64,000 nt of DNA from Streptomyces venezuelae (GCF_008642355.1 NZ_CP029193.1:4860001-4924000), one strand, 5' to 3'; positions 47,156 through 58,328 are shown, counted from the first letter of the stretch. The notes: generated by a model not told the origin, from the sequence alone. Program-made: numbers and translations.

Positions 47156-48076
47156 ATGCAACTAGTACGACAAAAGGAAGAATGCGCCAGAAGGCGGAAG
47201 AATCAGGCGCGCGCTCTGGTGGCCGCCCTCTCCGTAGCGGCGATCGCGTCCGGCTGCGCCTCCGGGGGCGGCTCCGCGAAGCCCGCCCACGGCCAGGAGC
47301 CGCTCAACGCCCCGCCCGCCCGCGCCCTCGACTCCTACGCCCAGAAGCTCGCCGCCACCCAGGTCGCCCGCACCATGGCCGCCAAGCGCTGGGGCCTGGC
47401 CAAGACCCCGCTGCCCGCGCCCCCGCCACCCGCGGTCAAACCCCGCATCACCACCCGCAAGGGGTTCGAGGTCAAGGGCCAGGCGAACCTGCCGCCGGTC
47501 TTCACGACGATCCCCACCAAGGAGAAGGTCGTCTTCCTCACCATCGACGACGGCGCCGAGAAGGACCCGGCGCTGCTCAGGATGATGAGCGAACTGCGGC
47601 TCCCGTACACCGCGTTCCTCAGCGACTACCTGGTCAACGAGGACTACACCTACTTCAAGAAGATGCAGGACCGCGGCGTCACCCTGAACAACCACACGCT
47701 CAACCACCGCTACATGCCCGGCCTCTCGTACGAGGGCCAGCGCCGCGAGATCTGCGGCATGCAGGACGTCATCAAGAAGCACTACGGCAAGCGCCCCGAG
47801 CTCTTCCGCCCGCCGTACGGCAACTACAACCGCGACACGCTGCGCGCCGCCAAGTCCTGCGGCATCAAGGCGGTGCCCCTGTGGGCGTCCGAGGCCTTCG
47901 CCGACCACATGGAGTGGCGCGAGTGGGACCGCGACCTGCACCCCGGCGACATCATCCTCACGCACTTCCGGGGGCGCGAGGACTGGAAGGGCACCATGCC
48001 CGACATGGTCCGCAAGGTCATGAAGACGGTCACCGACAAGGGGTACGCGGTCGCCAGGCTGGAGGACTACCTGTGA
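47156..48076 (+). CDS. Polysaccharide deacetylase lipoprotein (NodB domain)
   Basis: 306 aa. Signal peptide with lipobox ASGC (AALSVAAIASGCASGGG) near residue 34, so probably lipid-anchored outside the membrane. The NodB domain shows FLTIDDGAEKDP (catalytic Asp pair), NNHTLNHRYMPG (the two metal His), and RPPYGNYNRDTL. Probably removes N-acetyl groups from peptidoglycan or another envelope glycan. Its stop overlaps the next gene (GTGA). Confidence 0.92.
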   Translation: MQLVRQKEECARRRKNQARALVAALSVAAIASGCASGGGSAKPAHGQEPLNAPPARALDSYAQKLAATQVARTMAAKRWGLAKTPLPAPPPPAVKPRITTRKGFEVKGQANLPPVFTTIPTKEKVVFLTIDDGAEKDPALLRMMSELRLPYTAFLSDYLVNEDYTYFKKMQDRGVTLNNHTLNHRYMPGLSYEGQRREICGMQDVIKKHYGKRPELFRPPYGNYNRDTLRAAKSCGIKAVPLWASEAFADHMEWREWDRDLHPGDIILTHFRGREDWKGTMPDMVRKVMKTVTDKGYAVARLEDYL

Positions 48077-48360
48077 CCGCGCGGGCGCGGGCGCGCCGCC
48101 GCCTCCTCGCCGGGGCCCTGCTGTGCGGAGTGCTCGCGCCCGCGCCGCTCACGGGGTGCGCCGAGTCGGTCGACCCGATCGAGAGGCTCGGCAGGAAGGC
48201 CGCGCAGAAGGTGCCGCGCTCACCGGACAGGGGGGTGGCGGGCCCGGTCGCCTGCGCCGGGGACCGGGCTGCGGTACGGCCGCCCTGGCTCCCGCGGGCG
48301 GAACCGGCACCGCCCGCCGTACGTTGCCCCGAAGGGGTGCTCCGCACCCCTTCCGACTGA
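48073..48360 (+). CDS. Small lipoprotein coupled to the deacetylase
   Basis: 95 aa from GTG 48073, overlapping the deacetylase stop by 4 nt. The signal peptide RRRLLAGALLCGVLAPAPL ends in lipobox LTGC at about residue 29. The mature part is short and Pro/Arg-rich (VDPIERLGRKAAQKVPRSPD) with two further Cys. No domain is recognised. The coupling suggests it works with the deacetylase. Confidence 0.75.
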   Translation: MTARARARRRLLAGALLCGVLAPAPLTGCAESVDPIERLGRKAAQKVPRSPDRGVAGPVACAGDRAAVRPPWLPRAEPAPPAVRCPEGVLRTPSD

Positions 48361-48376
48361 AGCCCGACGCAGTGGA

Positions 48377-48403
48377 TTGGCACTCCGCTTGACCGAGTGC
48401 TAA
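48377..48403 (+). promoter_or_regulatory. CIRCE element 1 (HrcA operator)
   Basis: TTGGCACTC-N9-GAGTGCTAA matches the CIRCE consensus TTAGCACTC-N9-GAGTGCTAA. It overlaps the -35 box of the groES promoter, so bound HrcA would block polymerase. Confidence 0.92.
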
Positions 48404-48418
48404 TCCCCGTCCTAGTCT
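48389..48418 (+). promoter_or_regulatory. groES-groEL1 promoter
   Basis: TTGACC at 48389-48394 and TAGTCT at 48413-48418, spaced 18 nt, form a good vegetative promoter. The -35 box lies inside CIRCE 1 and the transcript would begin in or just before CIRCE 2. Confidence 0.8.
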
Positions 48419-48423
48419 CGCTT

Positions 48424-48450
48424 CTGGCACTCCCCACTGGAGAGTGCCAG
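48424..48450 (+). promoter_or_regulatory. CIRCE element 2 (HrcA operator)
   Basis: CTGGCACTC-N9-GAGTGCCAG, a perfect 9-bp dyad around a 9-nt spacer. It lies just downstream of the -10 box, at the transcription start. With CIRCE 1 it makes a dual operator flanking the promoter. Confidence 0.92.
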
Positions 48451-48550
48451 ACAGCGACGGGCAGGTCCGGCACCCGCGACGACGGATCCACCTGGTCGCC
48501 ACACCTCAGACTCTTAACCCCGTGAGATCTCCGAAGGGGGAGACCGGATC

Positions 48551-48859
48551 GTGACGACCGCAAGCTCCAAGGTTGCCATCAAGCCGCTCGAGGACCGCAT
48601 TGTGGTCCAGCCGCTCGACGCCGAGCAGACCACGGCCTCCGGCCTGGTCATTCCGGACACCGCGAAGGAGAAGCCCCAGGAGGGCGCCGTCCTCGCCGTG
48701 GGCCCGGGCCGCTTCGAGAACGGCGAGCGCCTGCCGCTCGACGTCAAGGTCGGCGATGTCGTGCTGTACAGCAAGTACGGCGGCACCGAGGTGAAGTACA
48801 ACGGCGACGAGTACCTCGTCCTCTCGGCTCGCGACGTCCTCGCGATCGTCGAGAAGTAA
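48551..48859 (+). CDS. groES: Co-chaperonin GroES
   Basis: GroES, 102 aa, the lid of the GroEL chamber. It reads [20 protein letters not shown] and [23 protein letters not shown] 48551 follows GAAGGGGGAGA. First gene of the HrcA-controlled operon. Confidence 0.98.
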   Translation: MTTASSKVAIKPLEDRIVVQPLDAEQTTASGLVIPDTAKEKPQEGAVLAVGPGRFENGERLPLDVKVGDVVLYSKYGGTEVKYNGDEYLVLSARDVLAIVEK

Positions 48860-48909
48860 GCCACCGCTTCACCCGCATCACCTGCTTCACCAGCAGATTT
48901 GCTTTTGAG

Positions 48910-48956
48910 CTGCGCCCCTGGTCACCCCGCTGATTGCCGGGCGGCGAGGGGCGCAG
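48910..48956 (+). other. Stem-loop between groES and groEL1
   Basis: CTGCGCCCCT at 48910-48919 pairs with AGGGGCGCAG at 48947-48956 in the 135-nt intergenic region. There is no U-tract. It may be a processing site or stability element that sets the groES:groEL ratio. Confidence 0.5.
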
Positions 48957-48985
48957 TTCGTTCACCGAGTTTTCGAGAGGGCTGA

Positions 48986-50623
<1,638 letters not shown>

Positions 50624-50635
50624 CCTGAGTCGCCC

Positions 50636-50678
50636 GAGGCCCGGCTCCCTGTTGAGGGAGCCGGGCCTCAGGGTTTTG
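50636..50678 (+). terminator. Terminator of groES-groEL1
   Basis: A perfect 15-bp stem (50636-50650 with 50655-50669), 4-nt loop, followed by AGGGTTTT. Strong intrinsic terminator. Confidence 0.9.
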
Positions 50679-50735
50679 CGGGGACGCGTCTGCCGGGTGG
50701 CCCTTCGCTGCCGGGCGCGGACCGTGGTCCGTCCT

Positions 50736-50767
50736 CGCGCGGTTCCCCGCGCCCCTTCAGGGGCGCG
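50736..50767. repeat. Dispersed intergenic GC-rich repeat, copy 2
   Basis: Second copy of the element at 24604-24634, with one substitution and one extra G. Here it lies between the groEL1 terminator and the end of the SDR gene. The extra G makes its GCGCCCC/GGGGCGC hairpin more regular. Confidence 0.6.
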
Positions 50768-50769
50768 GG

Positions 50770-51543
50770 CTACTGCGGGCCGTACTTGCGGCCCGTGCGA
50801 GACGTGACGCCGCCCAGCAGGGCACGCGGCGTCACCTTCACCACGCCCATCAGAGCCTTGTAGCGCGGGTCCGGGATCGACACCGTCTTGCCGCGGGCGA
50901 GGTCGCCGAGGGCGACCGTCACGAGCTTGTCCGCGTCGAGCCACATCCAGCTGGGGATGTTGGACGTGCCCATCCCGGCCCGCTCGTGGAACTCCGTCCG
51001 TACGAAGCCGGGGCAGAGCGCCATCAGCCGCACCCCGGACCCGGCCAGGTCCTTCGCCGCGCCCTGGGTGAACTGCACGACCCACGCCTTCGAGGCGCCG
51101 TACGTCCCGCGCGGCACGAACGCCGCGACCGACGCGACGTTCACGACACCGCCCCGGCCGCGCTCCCGCATCGCCTCCGTCGCGGCCGACGTCAGCCGCA
51201 GCACCGCCTCGCAGTGCACCTTGAGCATGGTCAGCTCGTCGGCGAGCGAGACCTCCAGATAGCGGCCCTTGTTGCCGAACCCCGCGTTGTTGACCAGCAG
51301 GTCGACCGCGTTCCTGCGGTCGGCGAGCCGCTTCTCGACGGCCTCGATGCCGCCGTCCGTCGCAAGGTCCGCGGTCAGCACCTCCGCCTCGATGCCGTGC
51401 CGGTCGTGCAGCTCGGTCGCCTGCTCCCGCAGCCGTTTCGTGTCGCGGGCCACCAGCACGAGGTTGTGCCCGTCACCCGCGAGGCGCCGCGCGAAGGCCG
51501 CGCCGATGCCGGAGGTCGATCCTGTGATCAGAGCCGTAGTCAT
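50770..51543 (-). CDS. Short-chain dehydrogenase/reductase
   Basis: 257 aa, ATG 51543. The NADP site is TGSTSGIGAAFARRL near the N-terminus, with NNAGFGNKG and the catalytic YGASK (in PRGTYGASKAWV) preceded by NVASVAAFV, giving the Ser-Tyr-Lys set. The substrate is unknown. Its gene lies 9 nt downstream of the MOSC gene on the same strand, suggesting co-transcription. Confidence 0.92.
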   Translation of the reverse strand: MTTALITGSTSGIGAAFARRLAGDGHNLVLVARDTKRLREQATELHDRHGIEAEVLTADLATDGGIEAVEKRLADRRNAVDLLVNNAGFGNKGRYLEVSLADELTMLKVHCEAVLRLTSAATEAMRERGRGGVVNVASVAAFVPRGTYGASKAWVVQFTQGAAKDLAGSGVRLMALCPGFVRTEFHERAGMGTSNIPSWMWLDADKLVTVALGDLARGKTVSIPDPRYKALMGVVKVTPRALLGGVTSRTGRKYGPQ

Positions 51544-51552
51544 GGCCCAAGG

Positions 51553-52242
51553 CTAGTGAGATCGCGTGACCACCGCGTCGCCGCGCTGCGCCACGTACTG
51601 CCGCGCACGCTTCGCCGTCCCGGGATGCAGCGCGTCCCCCGCCGCGAGCAGCTCGGGCAGCAGGTTCTTCTCCCTGGTGACGGCACGGAACTCAAGGGCG
51701 ACGGTGACGCCGTGTGCCGGCCGGTGCACGATCTCGATCGGGTCCCCGGCCCGTATCTCACCGGGCTCGACGACCCGCAGATACGCGCCGCAGGCCCCCT
51801 CGTCCGTGAACCGCTTCACCCAGCCCTTCTCGTCGAGGTGGCCCTGGAACGTACGGCAGGGGATGCGCCCGCTCGTCACTTCCAGCACCAGATCCGCGCC
51901 GATCCGCCAGCGTTCGCCGATCAGCGCGCCGTTCACGTCGACGCCCGACGTCGTGAGGTTCTCGCCGAAGGAGCCGTCGGGCAGGGAGCGGCCCAGGGTG
52001 CGCTGCCACGCGTCGAGGTCCTCGCGGGCGTACGCGTACACCGCCTGGTCGTCGCCGCCGTGGTGCCGCAGGTCGCCGATCTCGTCACCGGCCACCCCGC
52101 TGCCGCCGACCCCCTTCGGACCGGGCGCGGCCACCCGCACCGGACCCGGCACCGGCCGCTTGTCGATGCCGGTGCTGCCGGTGGGCGAGGCCGTGTACGC
52201 GACATCCTTGCGGCGGCCCACATTCACAGAAAGAAGCTCCAT
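51553..52242 (-). CDS. MOSC-domain (YiiM-like) molybdenum cofactor-dependent protein
   Basis: 229 aa, ATG 52242 (MELLSVNVGRRKDVAYT). The MOSC motifs are present: DLRHHGGDDQAVYAYARED, FGENLTTSGVD, IGERWRIG, and the cysteine in LEVTSGRIPCRTF that binds Moco-related ligands. Similar proteins (YiiM) reduce N-hydroxylated compounds. Divergent from the LysR gene and upstream of the SDR gene. Confidence 0.92.
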   Translation of the reverse strand: MELLSVNVGRRKDVAYTASPTGSTGIDKRPVPGPVRVAAPGPKGVGGSGVAGDEIGDLRHHGGDDQAVYAYAREDLDAWQRTLGRSLPDGSFGENLTTSGVDVNGALIGERWRIGADLVLEVTSGRIPCRTFQGHLDEKGWVKRFTDEGACGAYLRVVEPGEIRAGDPIEIVHRPAHGVTVALEFRAVTREKNLLPELLAAGDALHPGTAKRARQYVAQRGDAVVTRSH

Positions 52243-52273
52243 GGCAGGCAGGCTAGGCCAGTTCACCTCAAAG

Positions 52274-52312
52274 AAGCGACGCGTTATTTCGCGATGGGTC
52301 CAAGCGTCGCTT
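52274..52312. promoter_or_regulatory. Long-spaced inverted repeat between MOSC and LysR genes
   Basis: AAGCGACGC at 52274-52282 and GCGTCGCTT at 52304-52312 form a perfect 9-bp dyad with a 21-nt spacer in the 81-nt divergent promoter region. A plausible site for the adjacent LysR regulator, which would then control the MOSC-SDR pair and itself. Confidence 0.6.
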
Positions 52313-52323
52313 ATGCTCGAACC

Positions 52324-53220
52324 ATGATCGAGGCCCGTCACCTCCGTGTCCTGCGCGCCGTGGCCGCCACCGGCTCCTTCTCCGCCGCGGCACGCGAGCT
52401 CGGCTGCACCCAGCCCGCCGTCAGCCAGCAGATGAAGGCCCTCGAATCCTCGGCGGGCACGCCGCTGCTGATCCGCACCGGCCGCGAGATGCGTCTGACA
52501 CAGGCGGGCGAGGCCCTGGTCCGGCACGCCGCGGGCATCCTCGCCGGGCTCACCGCGGCCGAGGAGGAGGTCGCCGCCATCGCGGGCCTGCGTGCGGGCC
52601 GGGTCCGGCTCGTCTCCTTCCCCAGCGGCAGCTCCACCCTTGTCCCGTGCGCCCTCGCGGCACTGCGCGCGGCCCACCCCGGCACCCGCGTCTCCCTGGT
52701 CGAGGCCGAGCCCCCGCGCTCGGTGGAGATGCTGCGCGAAGGGGACTGCGACGTCGCGCTCGCCTTCCGGTACGAAGGGGCGACGGCCGCCGAGGAGTGG
52801 AGCGATCTCGTCGTGCGCCCGCTGCTCGCCGACCGGCTCGTCGGGCTCGTGCCGGAGGGGCACCGGCTCGCCGGGGCGGACTCGGTCACCATCGGCGAGT
52901 TCGCCGACGAGTCGTGGATCGCGGGGTGCCCCCGCTGCCGCAGGCAACTGGTGGAGGTCTGCGAGAGCGCGGGCTTCGTGCCGCGGATCGACTTCGCGAC
53001 CGACGACTATCCGGCGGTGATCGGCCTGGTCGGCGCCGGTCTGGGAGTGGCGGTGCTGCCCGAGCTCGCGATCGAGTCGGTGCGCCCGATGGGCGCCCGC
53101 ACCGTGACGGTGGAGCCGGCCGTGCAGCGGGAGATCGTCGCGCTCACGCTGCCGGACCTGGCGCAGGTGCCGGCCGTCGCCGCCACGCTGGACCACCTCG
53201 CGCGGGCCGCCGCCCGCTGA
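52324..53220 (+). CDS. LysR-family transcriptional regulator
   Basis: 298 aa. The N-terminal helix-turn-helix covers residues 1-60 (HLRVLRAVAATGSFSAAARE, TQPAVSQQMKALE) and the periplasmic-binding-fold effector domain fills the rest (RVRLVSFPSGSSTLVPCALA, GLVGAGLGVAVLPELA). CPRCRR in the effector domain is an unusual cysteine pair that might sense redox or metals. Divergent from the MOSC/SDR genes, its likely targets. Confidence 0.93.
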   Translation: MIEARHLRVLRAVAATGSFSAAARELGCTQPAVSQQMKALESSAGTPLLIRTGREMRLTQAGEALVRHAAGILAGLTAAEEEVAAIAGLRAGRVRLVSFPSGSSTLVPCALAALRAAHPGTRVSLVEAEPPRSVEMLREGDCDVALAFRYEGATAAEEWSDLVVRPLLADRLVGLVPEGHRLAGADSVTIGEFADESWIAGCPRCRRQLVEVCESAGFVPRIDFATDDYPAVIGLVGAGLGVAVLPELAIESVRPMGARTVTVEPAVQREIVALTLPDLAQVPAVAATLDHLARAAAR

Positions 53221-53241
53221 TCCCGGCTGATCCCCGCTGAT

Positions 53242-53261
53242 CCTTCCGCCGCGGCGGAAGG
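53242..53261. terminator. Palindromic terminator between lysR and whiD
   Basis: CCTTCCGCCG followed directly by CGGCGGAAGG, a perfect 20-bp palindrome in the gap between the convergent LysR and whiD genes. Preceded by three short GCTGATCC repeats. Likely a bidirectional terminator. Confidence 0.6.
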
Positions 53262-53282
53262 GTTGTTCGAAGAAACGTTCCT

Positions 53283-53612
53283 TCAGCTGTGCGACACGGC
53301 GCTGCCCGCCGAAGCGGCCGCCGTGACGAGCCGATTGCGCGCGCGGCCCATGAGCTCCTCGCGCTCGTCCTCGGTCAGCCCGCCCCACACGCCGTACGGC
53401 TCGCGCACCGCGAGTGCGTGAGCGGCGCACTCCGCCCGCACCGGGCACCGCATGCAGACCTCCTTGGCGGAGTTCTCACGTGCGCTGCGCGCCGCTCCCC
53501 GCTCGCCCTCCGGGTGGAAGAAGAGCGAGCTGTCGACCCCGCGGCAGGCCGCGAGGAGCTGCCAGTCCCACAGATCTGCGTTCGGTCCGGGAAGGCGGGA
53601 GAAATCTGCCAT
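53283..53612 (-). CDS. whiD: WhiB-family iron-sulfur regulator WhiD
   Basis: 109 aa from ATG 53612 (MADFSRLPGPNADLWDWQLL). The four cluster cysteines are C23, C53, C56 and C62 (CMRC within), and GVWGG forms the turn before the basic C-terminal DNA-binding part. WhiD is needed for late spore maturation in Streptomyces and its gene lies next to bldM, as here. WhiB-like proteins act with the principal sigma factor. The longer upstream frame to 53666 lacks conservation. Confidence 0.95.
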   Translation of the reverse strand: MADFSRLPGPNADLWDWQLLAACRGVDSSLFFHPEGERGAARSARENSAKEVCMRCPVRAECAAHALAVREPYGVWGGLTEDEREELMGRARNRLVTAAASAGSAVSHS

Positions 53613-54002
53613 TGCTGGTCCCCTTGATGCCGTTCTGACGCGGATACGGTGCCCACGACCGTACATCTACTGTCTAAGGAGATGAAAATATGACTCATTG
53701 CGAATCTAGCCATAGACACCAGGAAAAGGGAAGAAAAGGCGCTAAATGGGGCATAGCTTGTGATGAAACGTTGAGGGTCTCCGGCGCGCTCTCCGCTGTG
53801 TCGGCGCCCTCACGTAGAGTGCCGAAGGTGTCCGACTGCCCCGTAACTCTTTCGGGTGACCGTCGTTGAGAGTGCGGAGGCGGTTGAAAGAACAAGCGCT
53901 CGGGCAGGTGTCCGAGAGCGTCAACCGCACAGGTGACGAATAAGTACCAGCCTGGAGGCTCAAGGTGACGCGCAGCAGCTGTGAGAGCCGCGGAGGACAG
54001 TC
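53613..54002. promoter_or_regulatory. whiD-bldM divergent regulatory region
   Basis: 390 nt without a gene, containing an AT-rich block (about 53675-53760) uncommon for this genome, which could hold whiD promoters and nucleoid- or regulator-binding sites. The right half holds the sigma-BldN promoter of bldM. A second CGTTGA at about 53769 has no -35 partner. Both flanking genes are developmental, so several regulators probably bind here. Confidence 0.7.
53842..53869 (+). promoter_or_regulatory. Sigma-BldN-dependent promoter of bldM
   Basis: CGTAAC at 53842-53847 and CGTTGA at 53864-53869, spaced 16 nt, match the -35 and -10 elements described for bldMp1 recognised by sigma-BldN. The distance to the bldM ATG is about 130 nt. 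This links bldM to the bldN stage of aerial growth. Confidence 0.88.
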
Positions 54003-54614
54003 ATGACATCGGTCCTCGTCTGCGACGACTCCCCGCTTGCCCGAGAGGCGCTCCGCCGCGCGGTCGCGACCGTGCCCGGCGTCGAGCGCGTGACCACGGC
54101 GGCCAACGGCGAGGAAGTCCTCCGCCGCTGGGGCGCCGACCGCTCGGACCTGATTCTGATGGACGTACGCATGCCCGGTCTCGGCGGTGTGGAGACCGTC
54201 CGCCGGCTGCTGTCGGCCGACCCCGGTGCGCGCATCATCATGCTCACCGTCGCCGAGGACCTGGACGGCGTCGCGCTCGCGGTCGCCGCCGGTGCCCGCG
54301 GCTATCTGCACAAGGACGCCTCGCGCGCCGAACTGCGCGCGACCGTCACCCAGGCGCTCGCCGATCCGACCTGGCGGCTCGCCCCGCGCAGACTGCGCTC
54401 GGCCGAGATGGGCGCCGCGCCCACCCTCACCGCGCGTGAGATCCAGGTCCTCGAAGGCATGAGTCACGGCCGCTCCAACGCGGAGATCGGACGTGAGCTC
54501 TTCCTCTCCGAGGACACCGTGAAGACGCACGCCAGGCGGCTGTTCAAGAAGCTCGGCGCCTCGGACCGCGCGCACGCCGTGGCGCTCGGTTTCCGCTGGG
54601 GTCTGGTGCGCTGA
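54003..54614 (+). CDS. bldM: Response regulator BldM
   Basis: 203 aa, MTSVLVCDDSPLAREALRRA. The receiver domain contains D54 in ILMDVRMPG, and the LuxR-type helix-turn-helix is LTAREIQVLEGMSHGRSNAE to TVKTHARRLFKKLG. BldM is an orphan atypical response regulator controlling aerial hyphae and sporulation genes, alone or with WhiI; it is reported not to need phosphorylation. Preceded by the sigma-BldN promoter. Confidence 0.97.
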   Translation: MTSVLVCDDSPLAREALRRAVATVPGVERVTTAANGEEVLRRWGADRSDLILMDVRMPGLGGVETVRRLLSADPGARIIMLTVAEDLDGVALAVAAGARGYLHKDASRAELRATVTQALADPTWRLAPRRLRSAEMGAAPTLTAREIQVLEGMSHGRSNAEIGRELFLSEDTVKTHARRLFKKLGASDRAHAVALGFRWGLVR

Positions 54615-54640
54615 GTGTGCCGTCGCGGGGGCACGGCGAT

Positions 54641-54666
54641 CCCCGCCCGCCGTCCGGCGGGCGGGG
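54641..54666 (+). terminator. Hairpin after bldM
   Basis: CCCCGCCCGCC at 54641-54651 pairs with GGCGGGCGGGG at 54656-54666, loop GTCC. No U-tract. Probably ends the bldM transcript. Confidence 0.65.
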
Positions 54667-54769
54667 CGACGTACGCCCGGCGACGCCTGTTTCGCCGCCG
54701 ATGCCGCATCCTTGAGATGTGGAGTTCCTCGGGGACGAGTCGATCGAGCGGGAGGGGAGGGCGCAGGAG

Positions 54770-55435
54770 ATGAGTTCCGGCGCACCTGCTCATAACGCTT
54801 CAGTGCACAACTACGGACGCGGTGCCACGGATCAGCCGCCGCCAAGGCACCATGGACCGATGCGCGATGACAAGACGACGGTGATCGGTGCCCTCGTTCT
54901 CCGCGCTGTGGAGGGTGACGAACAGGCCACGCACGACCTGCTGGCCCACGTCCACCCCCTGGCGCTGCGCTACTGCCGTACCCGTCTGTCCCGGCTGCCC
55001 GGTGACGCACGGCACTTCGTCGAGGACCTGGCACAGGAAGTCTGCGTCGCCGTCCTCCTCGCCCTGCCGCGCTACAAGGACACGGGCCGCCCCTTCGAAG
55101 CGTTCGTCTTCGCGATCGCGGCGCACAAGGTGGCCGACCTGCAGCGCGCCGCGATGCGCCACCCCGGGTCCACCGCCGTGCCCTCCGACGAGATGCCCGA
55201 GCGGCCCGACGACTCGCTCGGCCCCGAGGAGCGCGCGCTGCTCAGCAGCGACGCCGAGTGGGCCAAGAAGCTCCTCGCCAACCTCCCGGACAACCAGCGC
55301 GAGCTGCTGCTCCTGCGCATCGCCGTCGGCCTCACGGCCGAGGAGACCGGGCAGATGCTGGGGATGTCACCGGGAGCGGTGCGGGTCGCACAGCACCGCG
55401 CACTGAGCAGGCTGCGGGCGCTCGCGGAGCAGTGA
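54770..55435 (+). CDS. shbA: ECF-type sigma factor ShbA
   Basis: 221 aa from ATG 54770, chosen for GGAGG at 54756-54760. GTG 54719 or ATG 54860 ([13 protein letters not shown], where clear conservation starts) are alternatives. Region 2 is [20 protein letters not shown] with [16 protein letters not shown], region 4 is [20 protein letters not shown] and [19 protein letters not shown]. ShbA drives transcription of hrdB, the principal sigma gene, in Streptomyces, so it is a sigma factor for a sigma factor. It lies between bldM and guaB as in relatives. Confidence 0.9.
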   Translation: MSSGAPAHNASVHNYGRGATDQPPPRHHGPMRDDKTTVIGALVLRAVEGDEQATHDLLAHVHPLALRYCRTRLSRLPGDARHFVEDLAQEVCVAVLLALPRYKDTGRPFEAFVFAIAAHKVADLQRAAMRHPGSTAVPSDEMPERPDDSLGPEERALLSSDAEWAKKLLANLPDNQRELLLLRIAVGLTAEETGQMLGMSPGAVRVAQHRALSRLRALAEQ

Positions 55436-55529
55436 CCCCGGAATTTCACGGGCTCGGGTCGTACGTGTGAACGTACAAAGCTTGCTGATGATCTTGCTCG
55501 TGGAATGAGACACCCTCGGAGCCCGTTAG

Positions 55530-57089
<1,560 letters not shown>

Positions 57090-57114
57090 TCTCCTGCGCT
57101 CCACGCGCGCGTGG

Positions 57115-57148
57115 AGGGGCGGTCCCGGAATCAGCCGGGACCGCCCCT
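57115..57148 (+). terminator. Hairpin between guaB and guaB3
   Basis: A perfect 14-bp stem (57115-57128 with 57135-57148) with a 6-nt loop, without a U-tract. An 18-bp palindrome CTCCACGCGCGCGTGGAG at 57099-57116 overlaps its left edge, so the two structures could exclude each other. Confidence 0.7.
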
Positions 57149-57203
57149 TCCGTGTGCGTCGGGGATACTGGACAGGCAGACCAAGAGGGAAAGGCCCCAC
57201 AAC

Positions 57204-58328
57204 GTGACTGAGATCGAGATCGGGCGCGGCAAGCGCGGCCGCCGCGCGTACGCCTTCGACGACATCGCCGTCGTACCGAGCCGGCGCACCCGCGACCCGA
57301 AGGAGGTCTCGATCGCGTGGCAGATCGACGCCTACCGCTTCGAGCTGCCCTTCCTGGCCGCCCCGATGGACTCCGTGGTCTCCCCGCAGACCGCCATCCG
57401 CATCGGTGAGCTGGGCGGCCTCGGCGTCCTGAACCTCGAAGGCCTCTGGACGCGATACGAGGACCCGCAGCCCCTCCTCGACGAGATCGCCGAGCTGGAC
57501 GCGGAGACCGCGACCCGGCGCCTCCAGGAGATCTACGCGGCCCCGATCAAGGCCGACCTCATCGGGCAGCGCATCAAGGAGGTGCGCGACGCCGGTGTGG
57601 TCACCGCCGCCGCGCTCTCCCCGCAGCGCACCGCCGAGTTCTCCAAGGCCGTCGTCGACGCCGGCGTCGACATCTTCGTGATCCGCGGCACCACCGTCTC
57701 CGCCGAGCACGTCTCCGGCGCCGCCGAGCCGCTGAACCTGAAGCAGTTCATCTACGAGCTGGACGTCCCCGTCATCGTCGGCGGCTGCGCCACGTACACG
57801 GCCGCGCTGCACCTGATGCGCACCGGCGCCGCGGGTGTCCTGGTCGGCTTCGGCGGCGGTGCCGCGCACACCACGCGCAACGTCCTCGGCATCCAGGTGC
57901 CGATGGCCACGGCGGTCGCCGACGTCGCGGCGGCCCGCCGTGACTACATGGACGAGTCCGGCGGTCGCTACGTCCACGTCATCGCCGACGGCGGCGTGGG
58001 CTGGTCGGGCGACCTGCCCAAGGCCATCGCGTGCGGCGCCGACTCCGTGATGGTGGGCTCCCCGCTGGCCCGCGCCACTGACGCGCCCGGCAAGGGCCAC
58101 CACTGGGGCATGGAGGCCGTCCACGAGGACGTGCCGCGCGGCAAGAAGGTCGACCTCGGCACGGTCGGCACCACGGAGGAGATCCTCACCGGTCCGTCGC
58201 ACATCCCGGACGGCTCGATGAACTTCTTCGGAGCGCTGCGCCGCGCCATGGCGACCACGGGCTACAGCGAGCTCAAGGAGTTCCAGCGCGTCGAGGTGAC
58301 GGTCGCGGACTCGCAGCACAAGCGCTGA
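57204..58328 (+). CDS. guaB3: GuaB3-family IMP dehydrogenase-related protein
   Basis: 374 aa from GTG 57204. The TIM-barrel fold resembles GuaB (AYAFDDIAVVPSRRT, GGCATYTAALHLMRTGAAGV, VIADGGVGWSGDLPKAIACG), but it lacks the CBS domains. Where GuaB has the SICTTR loop, this protein has VIRGTTVSAEHVS without Cys. Actinobacterial GuaB3 proteins have not, to my knowledge, shown ordinary IMP dehydrogenase activity. The role is therefore open: regulatory, or a different reaction. Confidence 0.9.
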   Translation: MTEIEIGRGKRGRRAYAFDDIAVVPSRRTRDPKEVSIAWQIDAYRFELPFLAAPMDSVVSPQTAIRIGELGGLGVLNLEGLWTRYEDPQPLLDEIAELDAETATRRLQEIYAAPIKADLIGQRIKEVRDAGVVTAAALSPQRTAEFSKAVVDAGVDIFVIRGTTVSAEHVSGAAEPLNLKQFIYELDVPVIVGGCATYTAALHLMRTGAAGVLVGFGGGAAHTTRNVLGIQVPMATAVADVAAARRDYMDESGGRYVHVIADGGVGWSGDLPKAIACGADSVMVGSPLARATDAPGKGHHWGMEAVHEDVPRGKKVDLGTVGTTEEILTGPSHIPDGSMNFFGALRRAMATTGYSELKEFQRVEVTVADSQHKR

